Shown here piece by piece: positions 42,494 through 51,591 of a DNA stretch of 64,000 nt. The position numbers were made by a program, and so were the translations under genes. Under the pieces are notes generated by a model. The model worked only from the letters and a program-made list of their open reading frames with translations, was not told the origin of the DNA and made no database searches. Source of the stretch: Streptomyces prunicolor NBRC 13075 (GTDB lineage Bacteria > Actinomycetota > Actinomycetes > Streptomycetales > Streptomycetaceae); NCBI RefSeq assembly GCF_000367365.1, contig NZ_BARF01000054.1, forward strand, positions 62,001-126,000, in the 5' to 3' direction. Position 1 is the stretch's first letter; each line of letters opens with the position of its first letter.

Positions 42494-43672
42494 ATGCCTA
42501 CGTACCCCGAGAACCCCAACAACCTTGAGATTACGGCGAGTTCGCGCAACCCGACCGACCCACCGGACCCGGCACGCCCGACCGACCCACCGCACCCGGC
42601 ACGCCCGGCACGCCCGGCACGCCCGGCACGCCCCCAGACCGTGTTACTCACCGGCGCCAGCGGCGTCCTCGGCACCGCCCTGCTGCCGTATCTGCATCTG
42701 CGCCACCACCACGTGATCGCGTTGACGCACCGCAGGCCCCTCTCCTCCGGCGCCGAGGTCCTGGCCGGCGACGTCACCCGGCCCCGGCTGGGCCTCGACG
42801 TCGCCTCCTACCGGCACCTGTGCGCACGTACGGACGCGGTGGTCCACGCCGCCGGCATGGTCGCCTTCGGTTCCGGCCGCGCCTCGATGCACGCGGTGAA
42901 CGTCGAAGGGGCCGGGCGGGTCGCCCGGTTCGCGGCCGACGCCGGTGTTCCGCTGATCCACGTCAGCACCGCGTACGTGGCCCGCTACCGGGAGATCCTG
43001 GCCGCCGGGGGCAACCGCGCCGAGCGGGCCGGGAACAGCCCCGCGGACTACGTGGCCTCCAAGACCGCCGGCGAGGAGGCGGTCGCGGCGGCCGGCGGCA
43101 AGGTGACCGTCGTACGCCCGTCGATCATCATCGGCGACTCCGTGACCGGGGAGATCGCCGAACCGCAGGGGCTGCACATCTTCGCCCAGCAGGTGCTCCG
43201 CAACCGCCTGCCCTTCGTGCCGAGCGACCCCGCGAGCTACGTCGACTTCGTACCGCAGGACGTCGTGGCCCGCGCGATCGTGTCCCTGCTGGACGACGGC
43301 GCACACCCCGCCGAGCACTGGCTCAGCGGCGGAGCCCACGCCCTGACCTGCGACCGGCTGGTCCAGGTGATCGTCGAGGAGGCGGCGGAGGCGGGCATCG
43401 CGGTCCGGCCGCTGCGGGTGCTGGCACCCGATGTCGTCGAACGGCTGGTCCGCCCGGCCTTCTTCGACGTGGTGCCCGAGTGGGCGCAGACCCGGTTGGA
43501 CCGGCTGCTGGACATGTCGTCCGTCCTCTTCAACGAGAAGCCGCTGCCCAGTTCGCTCACTGACGTACCCGGTATCGGGGCCGCGGCCGGAGTGCGGGCC
43601 AACGAGGACGCCTGGCGGGCATCGGTAAGGCGTCTGATCGCCGACCGGCTCGGCGCCAGGGCGTCGGCGTGA
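42494..43672 (+). CDS. NAD(P)-dependent thioester-reductase-like SDR
   Basis: A 392-residue extended SDR. After about 45 residues of low-complexity Pro/Ala/Arg repeats comes the nucleotide site VLLTGASGVLGTALLPYL, the catalytic Ser in LIHVSTAYV and the Y-x-x-x-K in ADYVASKTAGEEAV. The segment VRPSIIIGDSVTG and the later YVDFVPQDVVARAIV are those of the NAD_binding_4 group, which reduces carrier- or CoA-bound acyl thioesters to aldehydes or alcohols. It stands 72 bases behind the aminotransferase gene. The repeat leader is encoded by short tandem DNA repeats at about 42555-42640. Confidence 0.8.
   Translation: MPTYPENPNNLEITASSRNPTDPPDPARPTDPPHPARPARPARPARPQTVLLTGASGVLGTALLPYLHLRHHHVIALTHRRPLSSGAEVLAGDVTRPRLGLDVASYRHLCARTDAVVHAAGMVAFGSGRASMHAVNVEGAGRVARFAADAGVPLIHVSTAYVARYREILAAGGNRAERAGNSPADYVASKTAGEEAVAAAGGKVTVVRPSIIIGDSVTGEIAEPQGLHIFAQQVLRNRLPFVPSDPASYVDFVPQDVVARAIVSLLDDGAHPAEHWLSGGAHALTCDRLVQVIVEEAAEAGIAVRPLRVLAPDVVERLVRPAFFDVVPEWAQTRLDRLLDMSSVLFNEKPLPSSLTDVPGIGAAAGVRANEDAWRASVRRLIADRLGARASA
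42555..42640 (+). repeat. Microsatellite-like repeats in the SDR leader
   Basis: GACCCACC and the 9-base unit CACGCCCGG recur several times in frame, encoding PARPTDPPHPARPARPARP-type sequence before the Rossmann fold. The region looks expanded by slippage and is probably a disordered leader. Confidence 0.7.
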
Positions 43673-43753
43673 GCGCCCGGGCGAAGGCGACAGCGGTCCC
43701 CCGTGGCTCCCGTGGCTCCCGGAGCAATCCCGCAGATCGAGGAGGAGACGGCG

Positions 43754-44884
43754 ATGTACTTTCTTGATCCCGAACGCGCGGTGCTGGACCGGTTCCTGCC
43801 CGGGCTGGACGAGCGGCTCGCCGAACTGCTGCAACGGGAACGGGAGCGCCCGGGCGGACCAGCGCTGCCCCTGTTCAAAGCCGCGGGCGGCCCCGCGCTG
43901 CTCGTGCCGGCGGAACACCGCGGTCTCGGGATCGGCGCCGAGGACGCCGTGTCGTTGCAGCGGGCGATCGGCGCGCGCAGCCCGTCGCTGGCGGTGGCCA
44001 CGACCATGCACCACCTGTCGGTGGCCGGGCTGGTCCAGGCGTACGAGGTCGCGCACGGCATGGAGTGGATGCTGCTGGAGGCTGTCGCCGACCAACGGCT
44101 GCTGGTCGCCTCGGGGTTCGCCGAGGGCCGGTCGGGACAGTCGATCCTCGACTCCTCCATCAAGGCGCACCAGGACGGCGACGACGTGGTGCTCAACGGC
44201 GCAAAGAAGCCGTGCAGCCTGTCGGCCTCGATGGACCTGCTGAGCGTGTCGGTGACGCTCGACGACGGGCAGGGTCCGGAGCTGGCCGTGGCAGTGGTGC
44301 CTGCCGCGACACCCGGCGTCTCCGTGCACCCGTTCTGGGGAAGCTTCGTCCTGGCCGGCGCGGAGAGCGACGAGGTCCGGCTGCACGACGTCCACGTCCC
44401 GCCGGATCTCGTGGTCCGCACCGGGCTCGGCGAGGACCGCACGCTGGACCCGGTCCAGACCGTGGGCTTCGTGTGGTTCGAGCTGCTGATGGCCGCGTCG
44501 TACCTGGGGATGGCCAGCGCGCTGGCCGAGCGCGTACTGCTGGCGAAGCGGGCGAGCGCCGCCGAACGGGCCGCGATCCTGGTCGAGTTGGAGTCGGCCA
44601 TGGGCGGCATCCGCGGTGCGGCCGCCGTGATGGACACGGGCCGGCCACTCGGCCAGGACGACCTGCTCCGCGCACTGGTCAGCCGCTTCTCGACGCAGGA
44701 CACCATCGACCGGGTCGTGCCCCGGTGCCTGGAGGCGCTGGGCGGCATGGCCTACGTCTCCACCGACGACACCGCGTATCTCTCGGCGTGCACGGCGGCC
44801 CTGAAGTTCCATCCGCCGTCGCGCAGATGGGCCGCGGAGGGCATGTGCGCGGCCTTCGCGGGCGGCCCGCTGGTGCTCGGCTGA
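43754..44884 (+). CDS. Acyl-CoA dehydrogenase family protein
   Basis: A 376-residue flavoprotein-like ACAD. The N-terminal helical domain, the middle beta domain (VVLNGAKKPCSLSASMD; SVHPFWGSFVLAGAESDEV) and the C-terminal helical domain are all present, with GGMAYVSTDDTAYLSACTAA in place of the common FAD-binding GGxGY segment. The usual IYEGT catalytic Glu motif of medium-chain enzymes is absent (FHPPSRRWAAEG instead), so a specialised, perhaps carrier-protein-dependent desaturase is possible. The ATG at 43754 follows GAGGAG. It is 81 bases behind the SDR gene. Confidence 0.82.
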   Translation: MYFLDPERAVLDRFLPGLDERLAELLQRERERPGGPALPLFKAAGGPALLVPAEHRGLGIGAEDAVSLQRAIGARSPSLAVATTMHHLSVAGLVQAYEVAHGMEWMLLEAVADQRLLVASGFAEGRSGQSILDSSIKAHQDGDDVVLNGAKKPCSLSASMDLLSVSVTLDDGQGPELAVAVVPAATPGVSVHPFWGSFVLAGAESDEVRLHDVHVPPDLVVRTGLGEDRTLDPVQTVGFVWFELLMAASYLGMASALAERVLLAKRASAAERAAILVELESAMGGIRGAAAVMDTGRPLGQDDLLRALVSRFSTQDTIDRVVPRCLEALGGMAYVSTDDTAYLSACTAALKFHPPSRRWAAEGMCAAFAGGPLVLG

Positions 44885-44949
44885 GCACGCCCTCCGCGTA
44901 CCCGATCCTCGCCTCCCGGACAGTCCAACACCCTTACGGAGACGCCCAG

Positions 44950-45474
44950 ATGACCTGCCACGTACGGATCGAAGCGATCGTCCCGGACGGAGACGCCACC
45001 CATGTCTTCGACCGGGTCCAGGACTACGAGCGGTACACCGACTACACGGACACGGTCCGGTCCGTCACCGTGACGCCCGACGGGGCCGACGGGGCCGACG
45101 GGATCAACCGGACCGACCGGACCGACGGAACCGACACCGTGGAGTCCGCCTGGGAGGTGCACTTCCGCAGCGGTCTGCTCCGGTGGACCGAACGGGACGT
45201 CATGGATCCCGTCGCCCGGCGCATCACCTTCGACCAACTCACCGGCGACTTCGCGAGTTTCGCGGGCACGTGGGACATCACCCAGGCCGGTACGGACGTG
45301 AGCGTCCTGTTCACGTGCGAGTTCGACCTGGGCATCCCCAGCCTGGAACCGATCATCAACCCGGTCGCGATGCGGGCCCTGGACGAGAGCATGGGCCTCA
45401 TCCTGCGCGGCCTGCTGGGCGAGGACATACGGCTCACCGGCAGCCGACGCGACACGGCCGCCGCGATGCACTGA
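44950..45474 (+). CDS. SRPBCC polyketide cyclase/aromatase-like protein
   Basis: A 174-residue helix-grip protein of the START/cyclase type: VFDRVQDYERYTDYTDTVRS at the N-terminus, then VESAWEVHFRSGLLRWTERD, ITFDQLTGDFASFAGTWDI and a long C-terminal helix. Relatives guide ring closure of polyketides or carry hydrophobic ligands (COQ10-like). A loop after strand 2 holds GAD-GAD and RTD-RTD repeats, encoded by short tandem DNA repeats. No ketosynthase is nearby. Confidence 0.78.
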   Translation: MTCHVRIEAIVPDGDATHVFDRVQDYERYTDYTDTVRSVTVTPDGADGADGINRTDRTDGTDTVESAWEVHFRSGLLRWTERDVMDPVARRITFDQLTGDFASFAGTWDITQAGTDVSVLFTCEFDLGIPSLEPIINPVAMRALDESMGLILRGLLGEDIRLTGSRRDTAAAMH

Positions 45475-45588
45475 GCGTCGGCGAGGAGTCCTCCGTGGGC
45501 CTGCTCGACGCGCACCCAGCACTCCCCCAACCGCCGTACCACCACGCCTACTTGCGCGCCCGCCGTCCGACAACCATGAGGAGCCCCC

Positions 45589-46830
45589 GTGGACAAGCGC
45601 CGAACCGTCGTGCTCGACCCCTTCGGCAGGGCAGTCCCCGAAGAAGCCGCACGCCTCCGCGCCCTCGGCGCCCTCGTCCCCGTGGAACTCCCCGGCGGTG
45701 TCCCCGCCTGGGCCGTCACCCGGTACGACCTCCTGAAGTCACTGATGCTCGACCCCCGCGTCAGCCGGGACGCCCGCCGCCACTGGGCCCTGTACGACAA
45801 GGTCGCCGGCGAACCGGGCTGGGCCTGGCTCTACAGCTGGACCAGCATCGTCAACATGCTCAGCTCCTACGGCGAGGACCACACCCGCCTGCGGAAGCTC
45901 GTCGCCCCGAGTTTCACCCGGCACCGCACCGAGGCCATGCTCCCCCGGGTGCGGGAGATCACCGCGGGTCTGCTGGACGCGATGGCGGAGGTCCCGGCGG
46001 GCCAAGTCATCGATCTAAGGGCGGAGTTCGCGCATCGGCTGCCCATGCGGATGATCTGCGACCTGTTCGGCGTGCCCGAGCGGATGCGGGACGCGGTCGC
46101 GCGGCTCATCGAGGGAATCATGGACACCACCGGCACCCCGGAGCAGGCCGCGGACATCCTCGAACAGATCGTGACAGTCCTGCCGGCACTGATAGCGGAG
46201 AAGAGCGAGCACCCCGGCGACGACCTGACCACCGAGCTGATCACGGTCCGCGACCAGGGTGACCGGCTCTCCGAGGAGGAGTTGATCCACACCCTTCTCC
46301 TCGTCATCGGCGCCGGTTTCGAGACGACCGTCAACCTGATCGGCAACGCCGTGCACGCCCTGCTCCGCCACCCCGACCAGCTCAAGCAGGTGCTCGCCGG
46401 GCAGTTGACCTGGGACCAGGTGATCCAGGAAACGCTGCGCTGGGCCCCCTCCATCGCCAACGTGCCGTTGCGCTACGCGGTTTCCGACATCAAGACCCCC
46501 GACGGTACGACGATCCGCGCCGGGGAGGCCATCCTCACGACCATCGCCGCGGCGGGCCACGACCCGGAGCGCTTCGGCCTCGACGCCCACCTGTTCGACG
46601 TGGCCAGGAACGCGGACGGGCATCTCGCCCTGGGCATCGGCGTGCACCGCTGCGTCGGCGCCCCGCTGGCCCGCGTGGAGACGCTCGCCGCGCTGCCCGC
46701 GCTCTTCGCGCGCTTCCCGGGCATCTCCCTGGCGGTGGAGGACGACGACCTGGAACAGGTCCCCTCGTTCATCGCCCAGGGCTGGCGGGAACTGCCCGTC
46801 CGGCTCGCCCCCACAACTCCCGCCGCCTGA
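45589..46830 (+). CDS. Cytochrome P450
   Basis: A 413-residue soluble bacterial P450. The I-helix oxygen-activation motif is VIGAGFETTVNL (about residue 238), the K-helix ExxR is ETLRWAP, and the heme-thiolate loop is LALGIGVHRCVGAPLAR with the Cys ligand at about residue 357. The loop has Leu where most have Phe (FGxGxHxC). It needs a ferredoxin from elsewhere. The GTG at 45589 follows AGGAG. The expected role is late hydroxylation or oxidation of the product of the upstream enzymes (inference). Confidence 0.93.
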   Translation: MDKRRTVVLDPFGRAVPEEAARLRALGALVPVELPGGVPAWAVTRYDLLKSLMLDPRVSRDARRHWALYDKVAGEPGWAWLYSWTSIVNMLSSYGEDHTRLRKLVAPSFTRHRTEAMLPRVREITAGLLDAMAEVPAGQVIDLRAEFAHRLPMRMICDLFGVPERMRDAVARLIEGIMDTTGTPEQAADILEQIVTVLPALIAEKSEHPGDDLTTELITVRDQGDRLSEEELIHTLLLVIGAGFETTVNLIGNAVHALLRHPDQLKQVLAGQLTWDQVIQETLRWAPSIANVPLRYAVSDIKTPDGTTIRAGEAILTTIAAAGHDPERFGLDAHLFDVARNADGHLALGIGVHRCVGAPLARVETLAALPALFARFPGISLAVEDDDLEQVPSFIAQGWRELPVRLAPTTPAA

Positions 46831-46981
46831 ACCGGAGTCGTCGGAGTCGTCAGAGGCGGGCACAACGGCAACCCCTCCCTCAGACCGCCCCGCTCGGCGA
46901 TGCCCGACCCGAGGTGCGAGAATCCTGCACTTCACCGGCTTTCAGCAGCGGGCAGGGCACCTCAGCGCAGAGGGAGATGGC

Positions 46982-48154
46982 ATGGGCTTGGGACAGCCGT
47001 TCGGCTCCTACCAGAACGAGATCTACCTGAACGGGCTCGGCGGCATCGTGCCGTCCTACCCCATGGCCTTCGCGGAGTTGGAGGACCGGGCGAGCTCCGC
47101 GCTGCCGCCCTCCGTGTGGTCGTACGTCGCGGGCGGCGCCGGAGACGAACGCACCCAGCGGGCCAACGTCACCGCCTTCGACCGCTGGGGCCTGGTCCCC
47201 CGCATGTTCGTCGGCGCGGCCGAACGCGACCTGTCCGTCGACCTGTTCGGGATGCGGTTGCCCTCTCCCGTCTTCATGGCTCCGATCGGCGTCATCGGCC
47301 TGTGCGCCCAGGACGGCCACGGCGACCTGGCGACCGCAAGAGCCGCCGCGCGCACCGGAGTTCCGATGATCGCCTCCACGCTCACGGTCGACCCGCTGGA
47401 GGAGGTCGCGGGCGAGTTCGGGGACACCCCGGGCCTCTTCCAGCTCTACACGCCCACCGACCGCGACCTCGCCGCGAGCCTCGTCCACCGCGCGGAACAG
47501 GCGGGCTACAAGGGCATCGTGGTCACCCTGGACACCTGGGTCACCGGCTGGCGCCCCCGCGACCTGTCCACCGCCAACTTCCCCCAGCTGCGCGGCCATT
47601 GCCTCGCCAACTACACCAGCGACCCGGTCTTCCGCGCCCGCCTCGCCCGCACCCCGGAGGAGGACCCGCAGTCCGCGGTCCTGCTCTGGACCCAGCTCTT
47701 CGGCAACCCTCTCACCTGGGACGACCTCCCCTGGCTACGGTCCCTCACCGACCTCCCGCTGATCGTGAAGGGCATCTGCCACCCCGAGGACGTACGCCGC
47801 GCGAAGGACGGAGGCGTGGACGGCGTCTACTGCTCCAACCACGGCGGTCGCCAGGCCAACGGCGGCCTCCCCGCGCTGGACGCGCTGCCCGCCGTGGTCG
47901 AGGCGGCGGACGGCCTCCCGGTCCTGTTCGACTCCGGCATCCGCAGCGGCGCCGACATCGTCAAGGCCATCGCCCTGGGCGCCACCGCCGTAGGCATCGG
48001 CCGCCCGTACGCCTACGGCCTCGCCCTGGGCGGCACGGACGGCATCGTCCACGTGCTGCGCTCACTCCTGGCGGAGGCCGACCTGATCATGGCCGTGGAC
48101 GGCTACCCGACGCTGCCCGACCTCACACGGGAGGCCCTCCAGCGCGTCGTATGA
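46982..48154 (+). CDS. FMN-dependent alpha-hydroxy-acid oxidase
   Basis: A 390-residue TIM-barrel flavoenzyme of the lactate 2-monooxygenase/glycolate oxidase group. Markers are FMAPIGVIGL, FQLYTPTDRDLA, VVTLDTWVTGWRPRD, LIVKGICHPEDVRRA, YCSNHGGRQANGG with the catalytic His, and LFDSGIRSGADIVKAIALGA. It oxidises an L-2-hydroxy acid to the keto acid or decarboxylates it. It is 151 bases behind the P450 gene, so whether it belongs to that run is unclear; stand-alone relatives are common in Streptomyces. Confidence 0.9.
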   Translation: MGLGQPFGSYQNEIYLNGLGGIVPSYPMAFAELEDRASSALPPSVWSYVAGGAGDERTQRANVTAFDRWGLVPRMFVGAAERDLSVDLFGMRLPSPVFMAPIGVIGLCAQDGHGDLATARAAARTGVPMIASTLTVDPLEEVAGEFGDTPGLFQLYTPTDRDLAASLVHRAEQAGYKGIVVTLDTWVTGWRPRDLSTANFPQLRGHCLANYTSDPVFRARLARTPEEDPQSAVLLWTQLFGNPLTWDDLPWLRSLTDLPLIVKGICHPEDVRRAKDGGVDGVYCSNHGGRQANGGLPALDALPAVVEAADGLPVLFDSGIRSGADIVKAIALGATAVGIGRPYAYGLALGGTDGIVHVLRSLLAEADLIMAVDGYPTLPDLTREALQRVV

Positions 48155-48162
48155 CAGACCCC

Positions 48163-49581
48163 TCAGCCGGTCCGGCGGATGAGCGCCAGATACATCGCGT
48201 CGGTCCCGTGCAGATGCGGCCACAGCTGTACGTCGGGACCCGCGCCGAGTTCCGAAACGTCCGGCAGGAGCGGGCGGGCGTCGATCAGTTCGGTCTGCGG
48301 GTACTGCTTGAGGATGTCGTCGACGACGGCCCGGGTCTCGGCGAGGTGCGGTGAACAGGTCGCGTATCCGACGACACCGCCGACCCGCACGGATTCGAGC
48401 GCGGTGCCCAGCAGGTCGCGCTGGAGGGGCGCGAATCCTTCGAGGTCCTCGGGGCGGCGCCGCCAGCGGGCCTCGGGCCGCCGACGCAGGGCGCCGAGCC
48501 CGGTGCACGGCACGTCCATCAGGACGCGGTCGAAGCTGCCGGGACGCCACGGCGGCCTGGTCCCGTCGGCGGTGATGACCTGGTACGGCCCGGGGTTCCC
48601 GGCGAGCGCCTTCGCCACCAGGCCCGCACGTTTCGGCTGCTTCTCGGAGGCGAGGAGCATCGCCCCGCGCTCGGCGGCCAGGGCGGCGAGGAGGGCGGCC
48701 TTGCCGCCGGGGCCCGCGCAGCCGTCGAGCCACTTCTCGTCCGGCCCGTCGAGGGGCGCGTTGGCGAGCGCGAGCGCGACCAGCTGACTGCCCTCGTCCT
48801 GCACCCCCGCCCGGCCCTCCTTCACGGCTTCTACGGCCCCGGGCTCGCCGCCCTCGCTGAGCCGCACGGCGTACGGCGACCAGCGCCCCGCCAGCGCGGC
48901 CTCCTCGCGGAGCAGTTCCTCGGTGGTGGAGCGGCCGGGGCGGGCGACCAGGGTCACCTCGGGCCGTTCGTTGTCGGCCGCCAACAGGCTCTCGATACCG
49001 GCGCGTCCGCCGCCGAGCGAGTCCCACAGCGCGGAGACGACCCAGCGCGGGTGCGAGTGCACGATCGCGAGGTTGTCCTCGGGGTCGTCGTCGTAGGGCG
49101 GCGCGACCCGCTCGATCCAGGTGTCGAGGTCGTCGCGCGCGACCTTGCGCAGCACGGCGTTGACGAACTTGGCCCGTCCGTCACCGAGCACGACCCGGGC
49201 GAGTTCCACGGAGGCGGACACGGCCGCGTGGCTCGGGATCCGCGTCCCGAGCAACTGGTGCACCCCGAGGCTGAGCACGTCCAGCACCGGCGGGTCGACC
49301 TCGCGCAGCGGCCGGTCGACGCAGGAGGCGATGATCGCGTCGTACGTCCCCTGCCGGCGCAGGGTGCCGTAGACCAGCTCGGTGGCGAGGGCCGCGTCCC
49401 GAGAGTCGAAATCGCCCTTCTCACGGGCCTTCCGCAACAGCGGCGGCAGCACGAGGTTGGCGTACGCGTCCCGCTCGTCCACGGCCCGCAGCGCCTCGAA
49501 GGCGAGGAAACGGACGGGGTCCTTCTGCGGCCGACGGTAGGGCTTGCCGGGCTTACTGGGTCGCGGGGACTGCTCGCTCAC
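48163..49581 (-). CDS. rsmB: 16S rRNA m5C967 methyltransferase
   Basis: Methylates C967 of 16S rRNA. The 472-residue protein has an N-terminal NusB-like RNA-binding domain (residues 20-165) and a SAM-dependent Rossmann domain: WLDGCAGPGGKAALLAAL (motif I), VLMDVPCTGLGALRR and GGVVGYATCSPHLAETR, carrying the two active-site cysteines in PCTG and ATCS. It starts at the GTG at 49581, 75 bases behind the fmt stop, the usual fmt-rsmB arrangement. It is convergent with the hydroxy-acid oxidase gene, eight bases apart. Confidence 0.96.
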   Translation of the reverse strand: MSEQSPRPSKPGKPYRRPQKDPVRFLAFEALRAVDERDAYANLVLPPLLRKAREKGDFDSRDAALATELVYGTLRRQGTYDAIIASCVDRPLREVDPPVLDVLSLGVHQLLGTRIPSHAAVSASVELARVVLGDGRAKFVNAVLRKVARDDLDTWIERVAPPYDDDPEDNLAIVHSHPRWVVSALWDSLGGGRAGIESLLAADNERPEVTLVARPGRSTTEELLREEAALAGRWSPYAVRLSEGGEPGAVEAVKEGRAGVQDEGSQLVALALANAPLDGPDEKWLDGCAGPGGKAALLAALAAERGAMLLASEKQPKRAGLVAKALAGNPGPYQVITADGTRPPWRPGSFDRVLMDVPCTGLGALRRRPEARWRRRPEDLEGFAPLQRDLLGTALESVRVGGVVGYATCSPHLAETRAVVDDILKQYPQTELIDARPLLPDVSELGAGPDVQLWPHLHGTDAMYLALIRRTG

Positions 49582-49656
49582 GAAAAAGGTGCTCCGGATT
49601 TCTGGCTGAGATGTACCCCCAGCCTACGTCGCACCACCCGGACCGCGCGCGGTCCG

Positions 49657-50607
49657 TCAGGCCCCCACGGTCCCGACGGTCCCGAGGCCCTCCCCCGCGC
49701 CGATCCGCGCCCCGCGCGCCCAGTCCGCCGCCCGCATCGGCTTCTTGCCCTGCGCCTGCACCCACAGCAGCTCGACGGCGTACGAACCGGTCCCCACGTA
49801 CACGTTGTTCTTGCCGACGGCCAGCGCACCGGGCGCGAGGTCGGTCCGCTCGGGCACGGGCACCGCCTGAATCAGCTTGAGCCGCTCACCGCGGAACACG
49901 GTCCAGGCCCCGGGCGCGGGCGTACATCCACGCACCACCCGGTCCACTCGCAGAGCAGGATCCGCCCATTTCACCTCCGCGTCCTCGACGTTGATCTTCG
50001 GGGCGAGGGTGATGCCCTCGTTCGGCTGCGGTACGGCCTTCAGGGTGCCGTCCTCGATGCCGTCCATGGTCGCAGCGAGCAGGCCCGAGCCGGCGAACGC
50101 GAGCCGGGTGAGCAGATCGCCGCTGGTGTCGGTGGGGCGGATCTCCTCGGTGACGGTGCCGTAGACGGGTCCGGAGTCCAGGCCTTCCTCGATCAGGAAG
50201 GTGGAGGCGCCGGTGATCTCGTCGCCGGACATGATCGAGTGCTGCACGGGGGCGGCGCCGCGCCAGGCGGGGAGCAGCGAGAAGTGCAGGTTGACCCAGC
50301 CGTGGGCGGGGATGTCGAGGGCGACACGGGGCAGCAGGGCGCCGTAGGCGACGACGGGACAGCAGTCGGGCGCGATCTCCCGCAGCCGCTCCAGGAACTC
50401 CGGATCACGCGGTTTGACGGGCTTCAGCACCTCGATGCCCGCCTCCTCGGCCCGCTCGGCGACGGGACTCGCCACCAGCCTGCGCCCACGCCCGGCCGGC
50501 GCGTCGGGCCGCGTGACGACGGCGGCCACCTCGTGCCGCCCGGAGGCGATCAGGGCGTCCAGGGCGGGAACGGCGACCTCGGGGGTACCGGCGAAGACGA
50601 GCTTCAT
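49657..50607 (-). CDS. fmt: Methionyl-tRNA formyltransferase
   Basis: Formylates initiator Met-tRNA using 10-formyl-THF. The 316-residue protein has the folate/catalytic segment WVNLHFSLLPAWRGAAPVQH and GDEITGASTFLIEEGLDSGP (catalytic Asn/His/Asp order), followed by the tRNA-binding C-terminal barrel (LRVDRVVRGCTPAPGAWTVF). Start ATG at 50607. Confidence 0.96.
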   Translation of the reverse strand: MKLVFAGTPEVAVPALDALIASGRHEVAAVVTRPDAPAGRGRRLVASPVAERAEEAGIEVLKPVKPRDPEFLERLREIAPDCCPVVAYGALLPRVALDIPAHGWVNLHFSLLPAWRGAAPVQHSIMSGDEITGASTFLIEEGLDSGPVYGTVTEEIRPTDTSGDLLTRLAFAGSGLLAATMDGIEDGTLKAVPQPNEGITLAPKINVEDAEVKWADPALRVDRVVRGCTPAPGAWTVFRGERLKLIQAVPVPERTDLAPGALAVGKNNVYVGTGSYAVELLWVQAQGKKPMRAADWARGARIGAGEGLGTVGTVGA

Positions 50608-50892
50608 GGGAGGGTTCGGGCCTCTCGGGCGGAGGTGGGCGGGCAGCGCACCAGTCTATGGCGCGTCCCGGCGCGCGCGCCCGGCGGCTCACACCCGTCA
50701 ACTCACCGACGACTCCCCCAACTCCCCGGCGCCCGCAGCGCACACCGGTTCTGCGGGGGCGTACGCATATGCCCCTACGCCCCCTTCGCGTGACCAGCGG
50801 AGCGCACAGGCGTTGGTCAAGAAAGAGTTGACCTCCTTGGGCCGCATTCGCGCGGCCCGATCCTTTTCAACGCCGGTTCGAGAGGCTTGTTC
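50608..50892. promoter_or_regulatory. Divergent promoter region between fmt and an HTH gene
   Basis: About 285 bases with no gene. GGGGC...GCCCC flanks an A/T-containing core (GTACGCATAT) near 50756-50776, a weak inverted repeat that could belong to either promoter. Confidence 0.35.
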
Positions 50893-51462
50893 ATGGCCGA
50901 CCACGCAACCCACGACGCCCAGGCTCGGGCCAGCCTGCACTTGCTGGTGCGGGACATCGAGCGGGTCCGCCGGCAGGTGGACGCACTGCGCACGCTCACC
51001 GCCCAGCTGGGCAACGTCTACCGCCCGCGCCGCTCCGGCCCGTCCACGGGCTTCGTCGTCTACGGACGCGCTCCCGCCCCGACGGTCCGTCTCGCGCAGG
51101 AGCTGCGGGACAGTGTCGAGACCCTGGTCACGGCCGCCGTGGACTTCGACCGCTCACTCGGTTTCTCGTGGGACGCGGTGGGCTCGGCCCTGGGCGTCAC
51201 CAAGCAGGCGGTCCACCGCCGCTACGGCGCCCGCCGCGCCGCGACCCAGGCCGCGGCCGACGCCGAGCGCACGACGGAGGCGGCGACGACCCGCCCGGTG
51301 GGCGTGAACACCGGCCTCCCCACGATGCCCGCACTCCCCGCGCTCCCCGCGCTCCCGACGGTCCCCGCCGCCCGCTCCATGCCGACCCAGCCCACAGCAG
51401 GCAGCCCCACCCTCCGCGAAGAGCCCAGGCCCACGGCTTTCCCGGGCCCCCGAAACGGCTGA
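50893..51462 (+). CDS. Hypothetical HTH protein with low-complexity tail
   Basis: A 189-residue protein. The first 80 residues are helical (LLVRDIERVRRQVDALRTLT). An HTH lies at about residues 92-112 (FSWDAVGSALGVTKQAVHRR). Residues 130-189 are Pro/Ala/Thr-rich with PALPALPALP repeats and look disordered. The HTH resembles that of the protein at 33365-33760. No effector domain is present. The ATG at 50893 is chosen over a TTG six bases earlier. Confidence 0.65.
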   Translation: MADHATHDAQARASLHLLVRDIERVRRQVDALRTLTAQLGNVYRPRRSGPSTGFVVYGRAPAPTVRLAQELRDSVETLVTAAVDFDRSLGFSWDAVGSALGVTKQAVHRRYGARRAATQAAADAERTTEAATTRPVGVNTGLPTMPALPALPALPTVPAARSMPTQPTAGSPTLREEPRPTAFPGPRNG

Positions 51463-51479
51463 CCCCACTCGAACCTTGC

Positions 51480-51508
51480 CTGCCTCCCGGCGAAAACCCG
51501 GGAGGCAG
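51480..51508. terminator. Strong hairpin after the HTH gene
   Basis: An 11-base perfect stem, CTGCCTCCCGG with CCGGGAGGCAG, around a 7-base loop, placed 18 bases after the stop. No U-tract follows, as is usual in Streptomyces. Confidence 0.75.
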
Positions 51509-51591
51509 CTGCATGTTCAAACCCAGTTCGCCTGCGGCCCGGACCCACGCACGGCCACCCACAAACGCAGACCAAGCGCGCGCACGGCCAC

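Noticed and set aside
41180..48154. A complete PKS or NRPS cluster
   Set aside because: No ketosynthase, acyltransferase, adenylation domain or carrier protein is encoded; only tailoring-type enzymes are present.
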